A stretch of 64,000 nt of DNA from Candidatus Phaeomarinobacter ectocarpi (lineage in GTDB: Bacteria > Pseudomonadota > Alphaproteobacteria > CGMCC-115125): assembly GCF_000689395.1 (NCBI RefSeq), contig NZ_HG966617.1:1830677-1894676 (forward strand), in the 5' to 3' direction. The notes under the pieces are model-generated. The model was not told the origin of the DNA. It did no database searches and saw only the letters and a list, made by a program, of their open reading frames with translations. Position numbers and translations under genes: made by a program. Shown here piece by piece: positions 44,867 to 53,612 of this stretch. Within the stretch, counting starts at the first letter, position 1; every line of letters begins with the position of its first letter.

Positions 44867-45625
44867 CTAGAATTCTTCCTTATACGGACGAAGATCGAGC
44901 TCAAGGGTCCAGGTGCTGGCATGCTGCATATGCAGGTTCCAGTATTCCGCCGCGACAGCATCCACGTTCAGGCCGCCATCTTCGCCTTTGGCTTCAAGGT
45001 ATTCCGCAAAGCGGGACTTGAGCTGGGCGCCATCAACGCCGCCATCAATGACAGCGTGCCCCACATGCAATCCGCGCTTGCCGAACTCGCGGGCCATACC
45101 GTGGGCAAGAGCGCGCTCGGCAGCCTTTGCGGACGCAAATGCCGTAAAGGGTGGCCGCGCCCGCATGGATGCGGTTGCCCCGGTGAAGATGAGCGTGGCC
45201 TGGGTGTCGCGCACGCCCTCGCCTTCCGGCAGAACCCGCTGCGCCATTTCGCGGCCGACCAGGAAGCCACCGAAGGCACACAGGCGCCACAGATCCTCAA
45301 AGAACTCGTCCGACATGTCCGTCAGAGCGCTGAAGCGGTTATTGCCCGCGTTGTAGACAACAAGGTCAGGCTTGCCCGCACCCTGCTCTGCTGTATCGAA
45401 CATCCGCTTCACGTCAGCGGTCTGGGTCGTATCCGCGACAATCGCCGTGGCCTTGCCGCCTGCGGCTTCAATTTCACTCACCACAACATCAAGCTTCGCC
45501 TGCGTACGACCAGCGACATAGACGTGCAGCCCTTCCGCGGCTGCGCGCCGGGCAATGGCCCCGCCAATACCTTCGGACGCGCCCACACCGACGATGAGCG
45601 CCACTGAACCTTTTTCGATCTTCAT
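44867..45625 (-). CDS. Short-chain dehydrogenase/reductase lacking the usual Tyr
   Basis: A 252-residue Rossmann protein with a modified cofactor loop (VGVGASEGIGGAIA) and NAGNN. The catalytic segment reads FTGATASMRARPPFTAFASAKAAERAL: the Ser and Lys of the SDR triad are present but the Tyr of YxxxK is Phe. The C-terminal HVGHAVIDGGVDGAQLKS is shared with a known subgroup of SDRs that also lack this Tyr, so this is not decay. Its reaction is unknown. It stands alone. Confidence 0.85.
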   Translation of the reverse strand: MKIEKGSVALIVGVGASEGIGGAIARRAAAEGLHVYVAGRTQAKLDVVVSEIEAAGGKATAIVADTTQTADVKRMFDTAEQGAGKPDLVVYNAGNNRFSALTDMSDEFFEDLWRLCAFGGFLVGREMAQRVLPEGEGVRDTQATLIFTGATASMRARPPFTAFASAKAAERALAHGMAREFGKRGLHVGHAVIDGGVDGAQLKSRFAEYLEAKGEDGGLNVDAVAAEYWNLHMQHASTWTLELDLRPYKEEF

Positions 45626-45860
45626 TCGATTTTCCCCTGCTCTGGTTGGCGGCCCGACCCGTTAACGCTTTGCTTACCCTGCAAATCCAGGCCCGCCGCC
45701 ATGCGAAGCCCGTTCTGATTTCAAACCCACATATTGGGACACCCGGACGCCTTCGCCACAAAAATCTCTACCCGCAAATGCAACCTGCCGTTAACCCGCT
45801 CCATGAAACCATGACGGTCCGACATTCACCGACAACGCCCAACTGGGCGGGAGCGACACA

Positions 45861-46487
45861 ATGGGCAGCATGGCAGACATCGAGCACGACGAGCGCCGCA
45901 CATATCAGCGGATTCCCGTTGGCTATACGTCGCGTTGCCTGATGCCCGATGGCGGCGAATACGAAGGCATGGTGTCCAACATCTCCGCATGTGGCTGCTA
46001 CATCGAACTTGATGCCTTCGCCACACGGCCTGACCCATCAGAGCGCGTCGTTGCCTATGTAGACAAACTCGGCCGCTTTGAAGGCGTGGTTGTCCGCAGT
46101 GCCGAAGACGGTTTTGCCCTCGAGCTTGAAATGACACCGCCAAAGCGAGAGCGCTTTGCCGCGATGCTGGCCAAAGTCGCCAATGGCGACCAGGCCGCCC
46201 TTGAAGAAATCCGCCGCCACCCCCGGGTGGACGCGGCTGACAAGCCCACCACACTCACCCTGGCCAACGGGTCAACGGGCAGCTGCAAGATCATCGACAT
46301 GTCGTTGAGCGGTGCCTCCGTTGAAACCCACCTGCGCCCCACCATCGGTGTGTATGTGGAAATTGGCCGCATGCGCGGTCGCGTGGTGCGCCACCACGAA
46401 AACGGATTTGCCGTGGAGTTCGCCGAAGTGGCACCAACGCCCAAAGCCGTGATGCGCCATTTCGAGCCGTCTCATCAGACAATGTAG
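45861..46487 (+). CDS. Double PilZ-domain protein
   Basis: A 208-residue cytoplasmic protein with two PilZ-like domains. The first has the full c-di-GMP signature: DERRTYQRIPV (RxxxR) at about residues 10-20 and NISACGCYIEL. The second has KIIDMSLSGASVET near residue 147 and a matching strand pattern but no clear arginine motif. It is likely a c-di-GMP receptor acting on motility, holdfast or polysaccharide. ATG 45861 has GGGAG upstream; ATG 45870 is also possible. Confidence 0.9.
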   Translation: MGSMADIEHDERRTYQRIPVGYTSRCLMPDGGEYEGMVSNISACGCYIELDAFATRPDPSERVVAYVDKLGRFEGVVVRSAEDGFALELEMTPPKRERFAAMLAKVANGDQAALEEIRRHPRVDAADKPTTLTLANGSTGSCKIIDMSLSGASVETHLRPTIGVYVEIGRMRGRVVRHHENGFAVEFAEVAPTPKAVMRHFEPSHQTM

Positions 46488-46610
46488 CCGCCTGTGCGTC
46501 TGAACGCGTATCGACGGCCTCCGTGTGAGTGAGGCCTGCGGCATCGTCTCGTTCGCGGCCACAAAAATGCCACTGGACCAATCAGGCGTCAGGCCAGTAG
46601 CGTCCGACTT

Positions 46611-47690
46611 ATGACATCGATTCATTCTGCCCCATTGCTGGCGGCCCCTTTCCTGACTGCCGCTGCCAGCCTCACGCTGCTGGCCGCCATGATGGTAACC
46701 GCCACGCCCGCACACGCGGCGTCGGATACCTGTGGCAAAGACCGCCACAGCATTGCGTCCGTCCAGATTGAAAATGATCTTTTCGGCAATGGCGCAGACC
46801 GCAACTACACCCACGGTACCGCTGCCTCCCTCGTATCTGCCGGCCCTGTGCCGCAAATCCTCAAGGATATCGGCGACGGCACGCCGGGCTTTCGCCAAAG
46901 CGACCGGATGCAATTTTCCGTCTCTTTAGGGCAGTCCATCTTCACCCCGGACGACATTTCGGTTCCCACGTTGCAACGTGATGACCGGCCCTATGCGGGC
47001 TGGCTGAACATGGGCCTTGGTGTTGTTGCCTTCCATGATGGCTGCGATGGGGAGCCGGGACGCATCGATTCCCTTGAGATTGCAATCGGTGTCGTCGGTC
47101 CATGGTCACAGGCCGATGATGTTCAGATCACCTGGCACGACTGGATCGACACCGTGGAACCGCGCGGCTGGAGCAACCAGCTGAAGAATGAGCCCGGCAT
47201 CGTCCTCACCTATGAACGCCGCCTGCCGCGCTCCATCGATGTGCAATGGATTGAAGACGCGCTGCCGTTTCGTCTTGAGGCAGACGCAACGCCACACTTT
47301 GGCTTTTCGGCTGGCAACATTTTCACCCATGCCGTCGCCGGTGCCACGCTGCGGGTGGGGACGGATCTGAGATCAACCGACGGCGTGCCGCGCATACGCC
47401 CGAGCCTGCCGGGATCGGCCTATTTCGAGCCAAGCGACAGCATCGACTGGCAGTTGTTCGCCGGAACGGAAGTGCGCGCGGTGGCCCGCAACATCTTTCT
47501 GGACGGAAATACCTTCCGCAAAAGCCACCGGGTGGAAAAAGAGCCGCTGGTGGCTGACTTCCAGGCCGGCCTGTCTGTCACCATCGGCCCGGCCCGCGTC
47601 AGCTTTACAAATATCTGGCGCAGCAAGGAATTCGTGAAACAGGACGCCTGGGACGAATTCGGCTCGATTTCCGCCGCTTTTCACTTCTAG
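46611..47690 (+). CDS. Lipid A deacylase LpxR family protein
   Basis: A 359-residue outer-membrane protein with a signal peptide cut near AHAA. Family motifs include IASVQIENDLFGNGADRNYTHG (Asn-Asp pair of the active site), RPYAGWLNMGLG, GPWSQADDVQ, a following His, and PRGWSNQLKNEPGIVLTYERR, and the protein ends in Phe. LpxR removes the 3'-acyloxyacyl group from lipid A in Salmonella. Activity here is inferred from the motifs. Confidence 0.88.
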   Translation: MTSIHSAPLLAAPFLTAAASLTLLAAMMVTATPAHAASDTCGKDRHSIASVQIENDLFGNGADRNYTHGTAASLVSAGPVPQILKDIGDGTPGFRQSDRMQFSVSLGQSIFTPDDISVPTLQRDDRPYAGWLNMGLGVVAFHDGCDGEPGRIDSLEIAIGVVGPWSQADDVQITWHDWIDTVEPRGWSNQLKNEPGIVLTYERRLPRSIDVQWIEDALPFRLEADATPHFGFSAGNIFTHAVAGATLRVGTDLRSTDGVPRIRPSLPGSAYFEPSDSIDWQLFAGTEVRAVARNIFLDGNTFRKSHRVEKEPLVADFQAGLSVTIGPARVSFTNIWRSKEFVKQDAWDEFGSISAAFHF

Positions 47691-47791
47691 CCAGGCCTGA
47701 CACGGACCCGAGACCCGATTGCCGGGCAAAATGTCGCCAAACTGGAGTAGAATAACGCGTCTGCATGACTGTTCACGCTTAGGAGAAGACC

Positions 47792-48295
47792 ATGACCTTG
47801 AGCTTCAAGTCGGTGACCACCGGGTTTTTGGCCCTTTTCGGCGCCTTAGCCATCCTCGCAGCATCGCCAAATCCAGCCCGCGCGGAATGCAGCGACACCA
47901 ATACCGGCGGCATTGTCGGCGGCATCGCCGGTGCGGCCCTGGGTGGTTGGCTCGGCTCTCAGTTCGGTTCCGGTGGCGGCAAAACCGCCGCAACCATTGG
48001 CGGCGTGGTGCTTGGCGGCATCGCAGGCAACCAGCTCGGCAAGAACCTCACCTGTGAAGACGAGGAATATGTCGAAGACACCACCTATGAGTCCCTGGAA
48101 ACCGGCGAAGACGTGGCCTGGAGCAATCAGGACAGCGGCAATTACGGCCATGTGCGCCCCGGAGAGGCCTACACCAATGCCCAAGGTCTTGAGTGCCGGA
48201 CATTCGAACAGGAGATATATGTGGAAGGACGCCCGGTGAAGGACACGGGCACCGCCTGCAAGCAGCCCGATGGCTCCTGGCAGATCAGTTCCTGA
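47792..48295 (+). CDS. RT0821/Lpp0805-type surface protein with glycine zipper
   Basis: A 167-residue secreted protein. The signal peptide ends near ARAE; then come two glycine-zipper stretches (GGIVGGIAGAALGGWLGSQFG and GGVVLGGIAGNQLG) typical of the Rickettsia 17-kDa antigen family, and a C-terminal domain with AYTNAQGLECRTFEQEIYVEGRPVKDTGTACKQPDGSW. Outer-membrane or surface located; function unknown. ATG 47792 follows a good TAGGAGAAG site. Confidence 0.88.
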   Translation: MTLSFKSVTTGFLALFGALAILAASPNPARAECSDTNTGGIVGGIAGAALGGWLGSQFGSGGGKTAATIGGVVLGGIAGNQLGKNLTCEDEEYVEDTTYESLETGEDVAWSNQDSGNYGHVRPGEAYTNAQGLECRTFEQEIYVEGRPVKDTGTACKQPDGSWQISS

Positions 48296-48390
48296 GCCTA
48301 TTTGGGGCTGAAAATGCCCCTTTGAGGGTGTGAGATCACCCTCAGACCGGACCGGCTGAAACTTTTTTCCAGTTTTTTGCATCTTTTTTG

Positions 48391-48424
48391 AAGGCGCGAG
48401 TCCCCAACAGGACCGCGCCTTTTC
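48391..48424. terminator. Rho-independent terminator after the glycine-zipper gene
   Basis: An 8-bp stem AAGGCGCG/CGCGCCTT (48391-48398 with 48414-48421), extended by an inner GTCC/GGAC pairing, followed by TTTT. A T-rich run also precedes it, so it may work in both directions. Confidence 0.75.
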
Positions 48425-48715
48425 GCAGTTTCAGCGTCCGCGATGCGTGCCCCGCCCCAAGTATACTGGCGCCGGCTCAGCCTAGACCCATGCTGTTTTT
48501 GGCTGAATCCATGGCGTTTTGAGCGTAGGGACAATTCGGCACAAAACACCATAAAAATCGAAGTACAATCTAATCTGAATTAGCGCGATATGTAGATAAA
48601 TATAGATGGGATTTATACTTATATCTACTTAAATACAGATGCGGAAATCAGAAGTATAGAAAAGGAATAAGCGCAACCTCTGCACATCTTTCAGAGTGAC
48701 CAAGGGGTTGGTTCA
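48425..48715. promoter_or_regulatory. AT-rich leader of the BTLCP gene with two inverted repeats
   Basis: This gap turns AT-rich from about 48550 to 48700, unlike its surroundings. It contains CTAAT, CTGA, ATTAG (48570-48583) and a 7-bp inverted repeat GTAGATA/TATCTAC (48592-48598 with 48622-48628). No gene is evident. It probably includes the promoter of the following cysteine peptidase gene and binding sites for a regulator. Confidence 0.45.
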
Positions 48716-49465
48716 ATGTTTATTCTACGCAGCGCACTTATGCTGGCAGTCGTATTCGCACTTGCCGCATGTCAGACCACCGGCAGTTCGGCTTCGCCTA
48801 ACGCGCCGGCTCAGTTTTCAAACGCAGCCATGCCTGCCACCAGTCAGTCCGCCAGGACCATGGTGGAAGGCGACCGGGCACGTCCGCCAATCGGCTATAT
48901 CGGCTTTTGCCTTCGCCACCGCGAAGACTGTGAGCCGGACGCGGGCATTACCACTGCATCGACAGGTGCCGCGACCACAGCGAACCTGTCTCACGTGACT
49001 TTGACGCCGCAGAAGTGGCGCGAGCTCAACGAGGTGAACACCTATTTCAACCGCACCGTCCGTCCGGTCGAAGACATCGACCTTGTGCAGAAAATTGAGT
49101 GGTGGAGCTATGCCATCAACTCAGCCGGTGACTGCGAGGACTATGTGCTTGAGAAACGCCGCGCTCTTATTGCGCGAGGCTGGCCTGCCGACGCCCTTCT
49201 GATCACTGTTGTAAAGCATTGGAATGGCCAGGGTCATGCCGTGCTCACCGTCGTAACCGACAAGGGCGACCTTGTTCTCGACAACCTGGCAATGGGTATC
49301 GTGTCTTTCGACAAGGCCCCCTACTCCTGGCTGATGCGTCAGTCCCGCCAGCACCCAATGCACTGGGTGAAGCTTAACGGTGAAGGTACGTCCGTCCAGA
49401 CCGCTGCCCACACTGCTTCTACCCAGAGCTCCAACTTCGTGGCGGAGGGCACTTCGGGCCTCTAA
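48716..49465 (+). CDS. Bacterial transglutaminase-like cysteine proteinase (BTLCP) lipoprotein
   Basis: A 249-residue protein with lipobox LAAC, so it is a lipoprotein. The BTLCP catalytic residues are visible: Cys in AGDCEDYVLEKR near residue 139, His in NGQGHAVLTV near 172, and Asp in LVLDNLA near 188. Relatives such as LapG cleave large adhesins in response to c-di-GMP signals, but an LapG role cannot be assumed; no LapD- or adhesin-like gene is nearby. It is preceded by an AT-rich leader and followed by a terminator. Confidence 0.87.
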   Translation: MFILRSALMLAVVFALAACQTTGSSASPNAPAQFSNAAMPATSQSARTMVEGDRARPPIGYIGFCLRHREDCEPDAGITTASTGAATTANLSHVTLTPQKWRELNEVNTYFNRTVRPVEDIDLVQKIEWWSYAINSAGDCEDYVLEKRRALIARGWPADALLITVVKHWNGQGHAVLTVVTDKGDLVLDNLAMGIVSFDKAPYSWLMRQSRQHPMHWVKLNGEGTSVQTAAHTASTQSSNFVAEGTSGL

Positions 49466-49514
49466 TAGCGCCGACCCCGACGGAGGGTTTTCTGCCACGA
49501 AACCGATCGATCCT

Positions 49515-49590
49515 GCCGGACAGCTGGATCAATACCCGACCCCGCCGGACAGCGAGGTCAAACTAAAGAAGGCCGATACCGCCGGACAGC
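49515..49590. repeat. Three short direct repeats GCCGGACAGC
   Basis: The decamer occurs at 49515, 49544 and 49581 in a 76-base stretch after the BTLCP gene; the third forms part of the terminator loop. Purpose unknown. Confidence 0.5.
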
Positions 49591-49613
49591 GGTGTCGGCC
49601 TTCCCGGTTTTTT
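49568..49613. terminator. Strong terminator after the BTLCP gene
   Basis: A 15-bp stem with one T-G pair (49568-49582 with 49589-49603), a six-base loop and a TTTTTT tail. It also lies just beyond the end of the converging crotonase gene and may serve both. Confidence 0.88.
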
Positions 49614-49629
49614 GACCTGACGTTAAAGT

Positions 49630-50421
49630 CTAGCGACCCTTCCACACAGGCTTGCGCTTCTGGGCAAACGCCATCGGCCCTTCGATCAAATCTTCACTCT
49701 TGAAGAGTGCGTGCACCGCATCGTATTTGCCCGTCACTGCCTTTTCGAGATTTGCCTCATCCAGACCGCCGTAGACACTCTGCTTGGAGGCGCGAATGGA
49801 CATCGGGCTACACGCTTCAATCTGCTTGGCCCAGTTCATCGCCACGTCCATGAGCTCCGCATGCGGAGCGACTTCATTGACAAAGCCCAGCGTCTGACCT
49901 TCAGCCGCAGGTACCACACGACCCGTAAGGATCATGCCCATGGCCTGCTTGACGGGTATCTGGCGCGGCAACCGGTGCAATCCGCCAGCAAGAGCAGCAA
50001 GCCCCACCTTGGGTTCCGGCAACGCGAAGGTCGCCTTGTCTGACGCAATGATGAGATCGCAGGCCAGGGCAATTTCAAACCCACCGCCCATGGCAACACC
50101 GTTGACCGCAGCAATGACGGGCTTGGTAATGCCATAGCGTGCGGTCAGTCCGGCGAACCCTGTCTTGGGAACTTCAATCGCGTTGCCTTCTGCCTGCCAT
50201 TTGAGGTCATTGCCCGCAGAAAACGCGCGGTCGCCGGCACCGGTGATAATGGCAACCCAAAGATCATCGTCAGCCTCAAAAGCATCAAAGATCTTCTCCA
50301 GCTCAAAATTGGCTGGTGGATGCAGCGAGTTCATCCGGTCGGGACGGTTGATCGTGACCTTGAGCACATTGCCGTCGCGTTCAGCGGCAGAAAACTCAAG
50401 ATTATTGAAGGCATCACTCAT
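49630..50421 (-). CDS. Enoyl-CoA hydratase/isomerase family protein
   Basis: A 263-residue crotonase-fold enzyme. It has the CoA and oxyanion segments AGDRAFSAGNDLKW and NGVAMGGGFEIALACD, and both usual acid positions are filled (GGFEIA and ATFALPEPKVGL), so hydration or isomerisation of an enoyl-CoA is plausible. ATG 50421 has GGAG eight bases upstream; the open frame extends 41 residues further but without a start motif. Confidence 0.9.
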   Translation of the reverse strand: MSDAFNNLEFSAAERDGNVLKVTINRPDRMNSLHPPANFELEKIFDAFEADDDLWVAIITGAGDRAFSAGNDLKWQAEGNAIEVPKTGFAGLTARYGITKPVIAAVNGVAMGGGFEIALACDLIIASDKATFALPEPKVGLAALAGGLHRLPRQIPVKQAMGMILTGRVVPAAEGQTLGFVNEVAPHAELMDVAMNWAKQIEACSPMSIRASKQSVYGGLDEANLEKAVTGKYDAVHALFKSEDLIEGPMAFAQKRKPVWKGR

Positions 50422-50676
50422 GGGGGCGCTCCGTATGTTGATTGTTCGCATGACGTTGCGTGGCGCGCCTGGAAGCCCAAAGCGCACACCACGTTCGCGG
50501 GCACAGTGCGACGGAGGCCCCGCCGCTTCAAGCCTGCGACGCACGCAAAGCTACATGCGCACACAAAAAGCCCGATGGACCCTGCGTCGGAGCTTCCCTA
50601 TTCTTTTTGGCGAAGCATCTGAATTGATTCGGTGCAGATTTCATACGTGCATCTGACAGCAAGCGGAGAAGCGCCC

Positions 50677-51054
50677 ATGACCGACCCAAACCAATCGGCG
50701 GCTCCGGTTCACGAGGAGCCCTCAAGCGCGCCTGACCCGCTGATGGCCCACATCACCTATGGCCTGTACGCCGTCGGCTTCCTCAACGGGCTGACGGCCA
50801 TCGTCGGTGTTGTGATCGCCTATGTGCGTCGTCCAGACGTGAAGGGCACCTATCTTGAAAGCCATTTCACCTATCTGATCCGCACCTTCTGGATGTCGCT
50901 CCTTTACGGGATCATCTGCACACTGCTTTTGATCATCGGCATCGGCTTCATACTTTTCTTCGCTCTGGCGATCTGGGTCATCTACCGGATTGTCAAAGGC
51001 TGGATCAGACTTGCGGATGCCAAACCGGTCGATGATCCAACCAGCTGGATCTAG
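50677..51054 (+). CDS. DUF4870-like small membrane protein
   Basis: A 125-residue protein with a polar N-terminus and three hydrophobic stretches (HITYGLYAVGFLNGLTAIVGVVIAYV, a central FWMSLLYGIICTLLLIIGIGFILFF, and IWVIYRIVKGW). The layout with VRRPDVKGTYLESHFTYLIRTFW resembles DUF4870-type proteins, whose role is unknown. ATG 50677 follows GCGGAGAAG. It is 14 bases upstream of the GYF_2 gene, so both are likely co-transcribed. Confidence 0.8.
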   Translation: MTDPNQSAAPVHEEPSSAPDPLMAHITYGLYAVGFLNGLTAIVGVVIAYVRRPDVKGTYLESHFTYLIRTFWMSLLYGIICTLLLIIGIGFILFFALAIWVIYRIVKGWIRLADAKPVDDPTSWI

Positions 51055-51068
51055 AAACACACATCCCT

Positions 51069-51704
51069 ATGACCGACGCGCCTCACAGTCCGGGAGATGC
51101 AAGCCTCGACGATCCGTTCGACGGGCGCTGGGTGCTGCAGGTCAGTGGGCGCATTTATGGTCCCTATACGGGTCACGCTCTGCGCGACTATGTGCGGGAA
51201 GGCCGCGTCGTAGCCCACTCCATGCTCGCCCGCACCGGCCAGCCGGCAGGTGAAGAAGAATGGATGCCCGCAGCGCAGGACCCGGTGCTAAGCCAACTCT
51301 TCTCGGCAGCTGACACGGAACTCCTGCAGGTGCGCCAGGAGATGGACACGCCGTCCCCGTCGGGAGGCGGGCCGCAGGGGTTTGGATCAAAGAAGACGCA
51401 GACCGATCGACGCGACCAGCCCACGTCTTTCAACATCGTCATCATCACCGATGTGAAATCACGCTCAAGCGGCCCACTTGAAAACGCGTTGATGTCGCTG
51501 GGACCTGCCTACAAGATTTCAGCAAATGTCTGGGTCGTACATACGCCCTCCGGCGCACCGGAAGTCGTGAACCTGCTCACGCAGCATCTGGGCGGCAGCG
51601 ACCGGCTGTTTGTCGTGGACGCCACGCGCAACCGCACAGCCTGGTTCAACATGGGCCCGGAAACCGACGCAAAGATCAGACAGGTCTGGAAGCAGGACAA
51701 GTAG
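51069..51704 (+). CDS. GYF_2-domain protein
   Basis: A 211-residue protein. The N-terminal 75 residues match the GYF_2 (DUF4339-like) domain: WVLQVSGRIYGPYTGHALRDYVREGRVVAHSMLA. A Ser/Pro/Gly-rich linker follows, then a separate alpha/beta domain with INIVIITDVKSRSSG-like and SDRLFVVDATRNRTAWFNMGP segments. The linker suggests a two-module protein. No signal peptide. The role is unknown, but GYF-type domains often bind proline-rich peptides. Confidence 0.82.
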   Translation: MTDAPHSPGDASLDDPFDGRWVLQVSGRIYGPYTGHALRDYVREGRVVAHSMLARTGQPAGEEEWMPAAQDPVLSQLFSAADTELLQVRQEMDTPSPSGGGPQGFGSKKTQTDRRDQPTSFNIVIITDVKSRSSGPLENALMSLGPAYKISANVWVVHTPSGAPEVVNLLTQHLGGSDRLFVVDATRNRTAWFNMGPETDAKIRQVWKQDK

Positions 51705-51725
51705 GATTGGTTGCGCAGTAGCGCT

Positions 51726-52703
51726 TTACCGGTCCGGGCGCGCGCCGGGAACCGGCACACCGGACGCAGCATTGTCACCCACCCCGCCGCGTAAGGAGAG
51801 GGGCCCCGCAGGTGCAGACTGTGTAGCAGCACCCGTGCCCCCACGGTCTGCAACTTCGGCATAGATGACAGCTGCCCGGCGCCACTGCTCAAACATCGCA
51901 GCATTCATGGCCCCTGCCGTCTGGCAGGTCTCGGCGTTGTTGTCGCCCGCATTGCAGGACATGGTCGTCGTCAGCAGTTCCTGCTGGATGGCCAGGCGGG
52001 TTTCAAAGTCGTCATAATTGTCCGACGCAACAGCACGGTCTTTCAGGGTGGAGATGGCGCTGCACCCCGCCTGCTGCCGCTCAAGTGCAAGAGCAACCGC
52101 ACGGTGGGTCTCAGACAGGTCACCCGCCTTGACGGAGCTGCACAACCGCCCGGTCAGATGCGCCTGCACATGATCAAACAGGCGGATGAGTTCCCGCTCG
52201 CGCGGCGCAAGATCAGCATATTGCGAGGCCAGTTCTTCACCCTCTGCCCCCTCAAGCAGCACAACAGCTCCATTGCCGGCCGGGCGCGGTGCCTGACCCA
52301 GCAGCGTTTCCACGTCCACATTGTCACGTGCCAGCGCAGTCTGAAGCGCATTGGCCATGTCAGGACGACCCGTATCGCTGGAGGGAATGTAGAGAAACTG
52401 AATGCCCAGCGGCCGGGACTCAAACTGGAAGAACGCCTTGACGCCGTCACGTTCGAGCAAACCCTGCGCGCCCTCGCCGACCCGCTGGCCGTTAAGGGCA
52501 AATACCTTGCCTGCTGAATCCGTGTACTGACCAACAACGCGGCCATTGTCCTCAGCAATGCTGGCAACCACCCCCTCGCTCAGGGCAAAGCCAACATACC
52601 GGCCAGAGAAAGTGCCACCGGATTGCGCATGGGCAGCCGGAAGCAGCAACAGGCCTGCCACCACGACAGCCAGCAATCGAGACGTGATGACCCTAACCCG
52701 CAA
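51726..52703 (-). CDS. Uncharacterised secreted protein
   Basis: A 325-residue protein with a signal peptide ending near AHAQ. The mature part starts with a beta-rich segment (GTFSGRYVGFALSEGVVASI) and continues with helical, Gln/Ala-rich sequence containing three cysteines. No family recognised. The start is decided by the ribosome site: a TAGGAG seven bases before TTG 52703 is in good position, while the ATG at 52748 lies inside the upstream gene and leaves the signal peptide 15 residues from the start. It is ten bases after the stop of the crotonase gene, so it is in its operon. Confidence 0.75.
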   Translation of the reverse strand: MRVRVITSRLLAVVVAGLLLLPAAHAQSGGTFSGRYVGFALSEGVVASIAEDNGRVVGQYTDSAGKVFALNGQRVGEGAQGLLERDGVKAFFQFESRPLGIQFLYIPSSDTGRPDMANALQTALARDNVDVETLLGQAPRPAGNGAVVLLEGAEGEELASQYADLAPRERELIRLFDHVQAHLTGRLCSSVKAGDLSETHRAVALALERQQAGCSAISTLKDRAVASDNYDDFETRLAIQQELLTTTMSCNAGDNNAETCQTAGAMNAAMFEQWRRAAVIYAEVADRGGTGAATQSAPAGPLSLRGGVGDNAASGVPVPGARPDR

Positions 52704-52713
52704 CCGAAAACTC

Positions 52714-53553
52714 CTACTGACCCTTGAACTCGGGTTTGCGTTTCTCAAGGAACGCCATCATGCCTTCCTTCATGTCTTCTGACCGCATCAGCGGCAGAAG
52801 CTGCAGGTAAACGTGATGCACATGATCCGGGAACGTCTCATTAAGTCCGATCCGCATCATGCGCTTGGAAGCCTGCACCGCCAAGGGGGCATTGTCAGCA
52901 ATCTCCCGCGCCAGTTTGCGGGCTTCCCCCATGAGATCGGCAGCCGGGACCACGCGGGACGCAAGGCCCCACTCGACACTTTCTTCAGCTGAAAGCGTGC
53001 GGCCGGTAAAAATGAGTTCAGACGCCTTTTCCCACCCGATCATCCGCGGCAGGAACCAGGTCCCGCCGGATTCAGGCACCACGCCGCGCTTGGTGAAAGC
53101 CGCCGCCAGCTTGGCAGTGTCGGCCATCAAACGGATGTCGCAGCCAAGAGCCGTATCCATGCCGTAGCCGGCAGCCCCGCCATTGACGGCGCAGATGGTG
53201 GGCGTGTCCATCGCCTGCATGACGGTGGGGGGCGTGTTGCGCAGGTCCAGCGTGGCGCTGACCTTATTGCTGTTCATGCCACCACTGATGCCGCCCCCGC
53301 CGGTGGCTTCCTCAAGATTGAGCCCGGCGCAGAACGCGCGGCCGGTGCCAGTGAGGATGACGCATCGCACATCGTTGTCCTCTTCAGCCTGCACAAGAAG
53401 GGCCGTCAGTTGCGACAGCATCTCACGTGAAATTGTGTTCATCCGCTCAGGCGCATTGAGCGTGATGGTCGCAATGGCGTCCGTCACGTCATACAGCACC
53501 TCGTTGGATGCCCCTGTATCAGACGCTTGTCCAAGATCATGTGCTTCGCTCAC
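52714..53553 (-). CDS. Crotonase-fold enzyme with atypical catalytic acids
   Basis: A 279-residue enoyl-CoA hydratase/isomerase relative. The oxyanion segments TGRAFCAGLNLEEATGGGG and NGGAAGYGMDTALGCD are present, but at the two acid positions it has Asp (GYGMD) and a basic residue (FTKRGVVPES); a later Glu in VPESGGTWFLPR may substitute. The start is GTG 53553 with GGGAGG eight bases upstream. The substrate is unknown. Confidence 0.88.
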   Translation of the reverse strand: MSEAHDLGQASDTGASNEVLYDVTDAIATITLNAPERMNTISREMLSQLTALLVQAEEDNDVRCVILTGTGRAFCAGLNLEEATGGGGISGGMNSNKVSATLDLRNTPPTVMQAMDTPTICAVNGGAAGYGMDTALGCDIRLMADTAKLAAAFTKRGVVPESGGTWFLPRMIGWEKASELIFTGRTLSAEESVEWGLASRVVPAADLMGEARKLAREIADNAPLAVQASKRMMRIGLNETFPDHVHHVYLQLLPLMRSEDMKEGMMAFLEKRKPEFKGQ

Positions 53554-53612
53554 GATCAGCACCTCCCGAATTCGTTTGTTGAATGGCTTTTTCCAACCCT
53601 AGCGCCGTTTGA

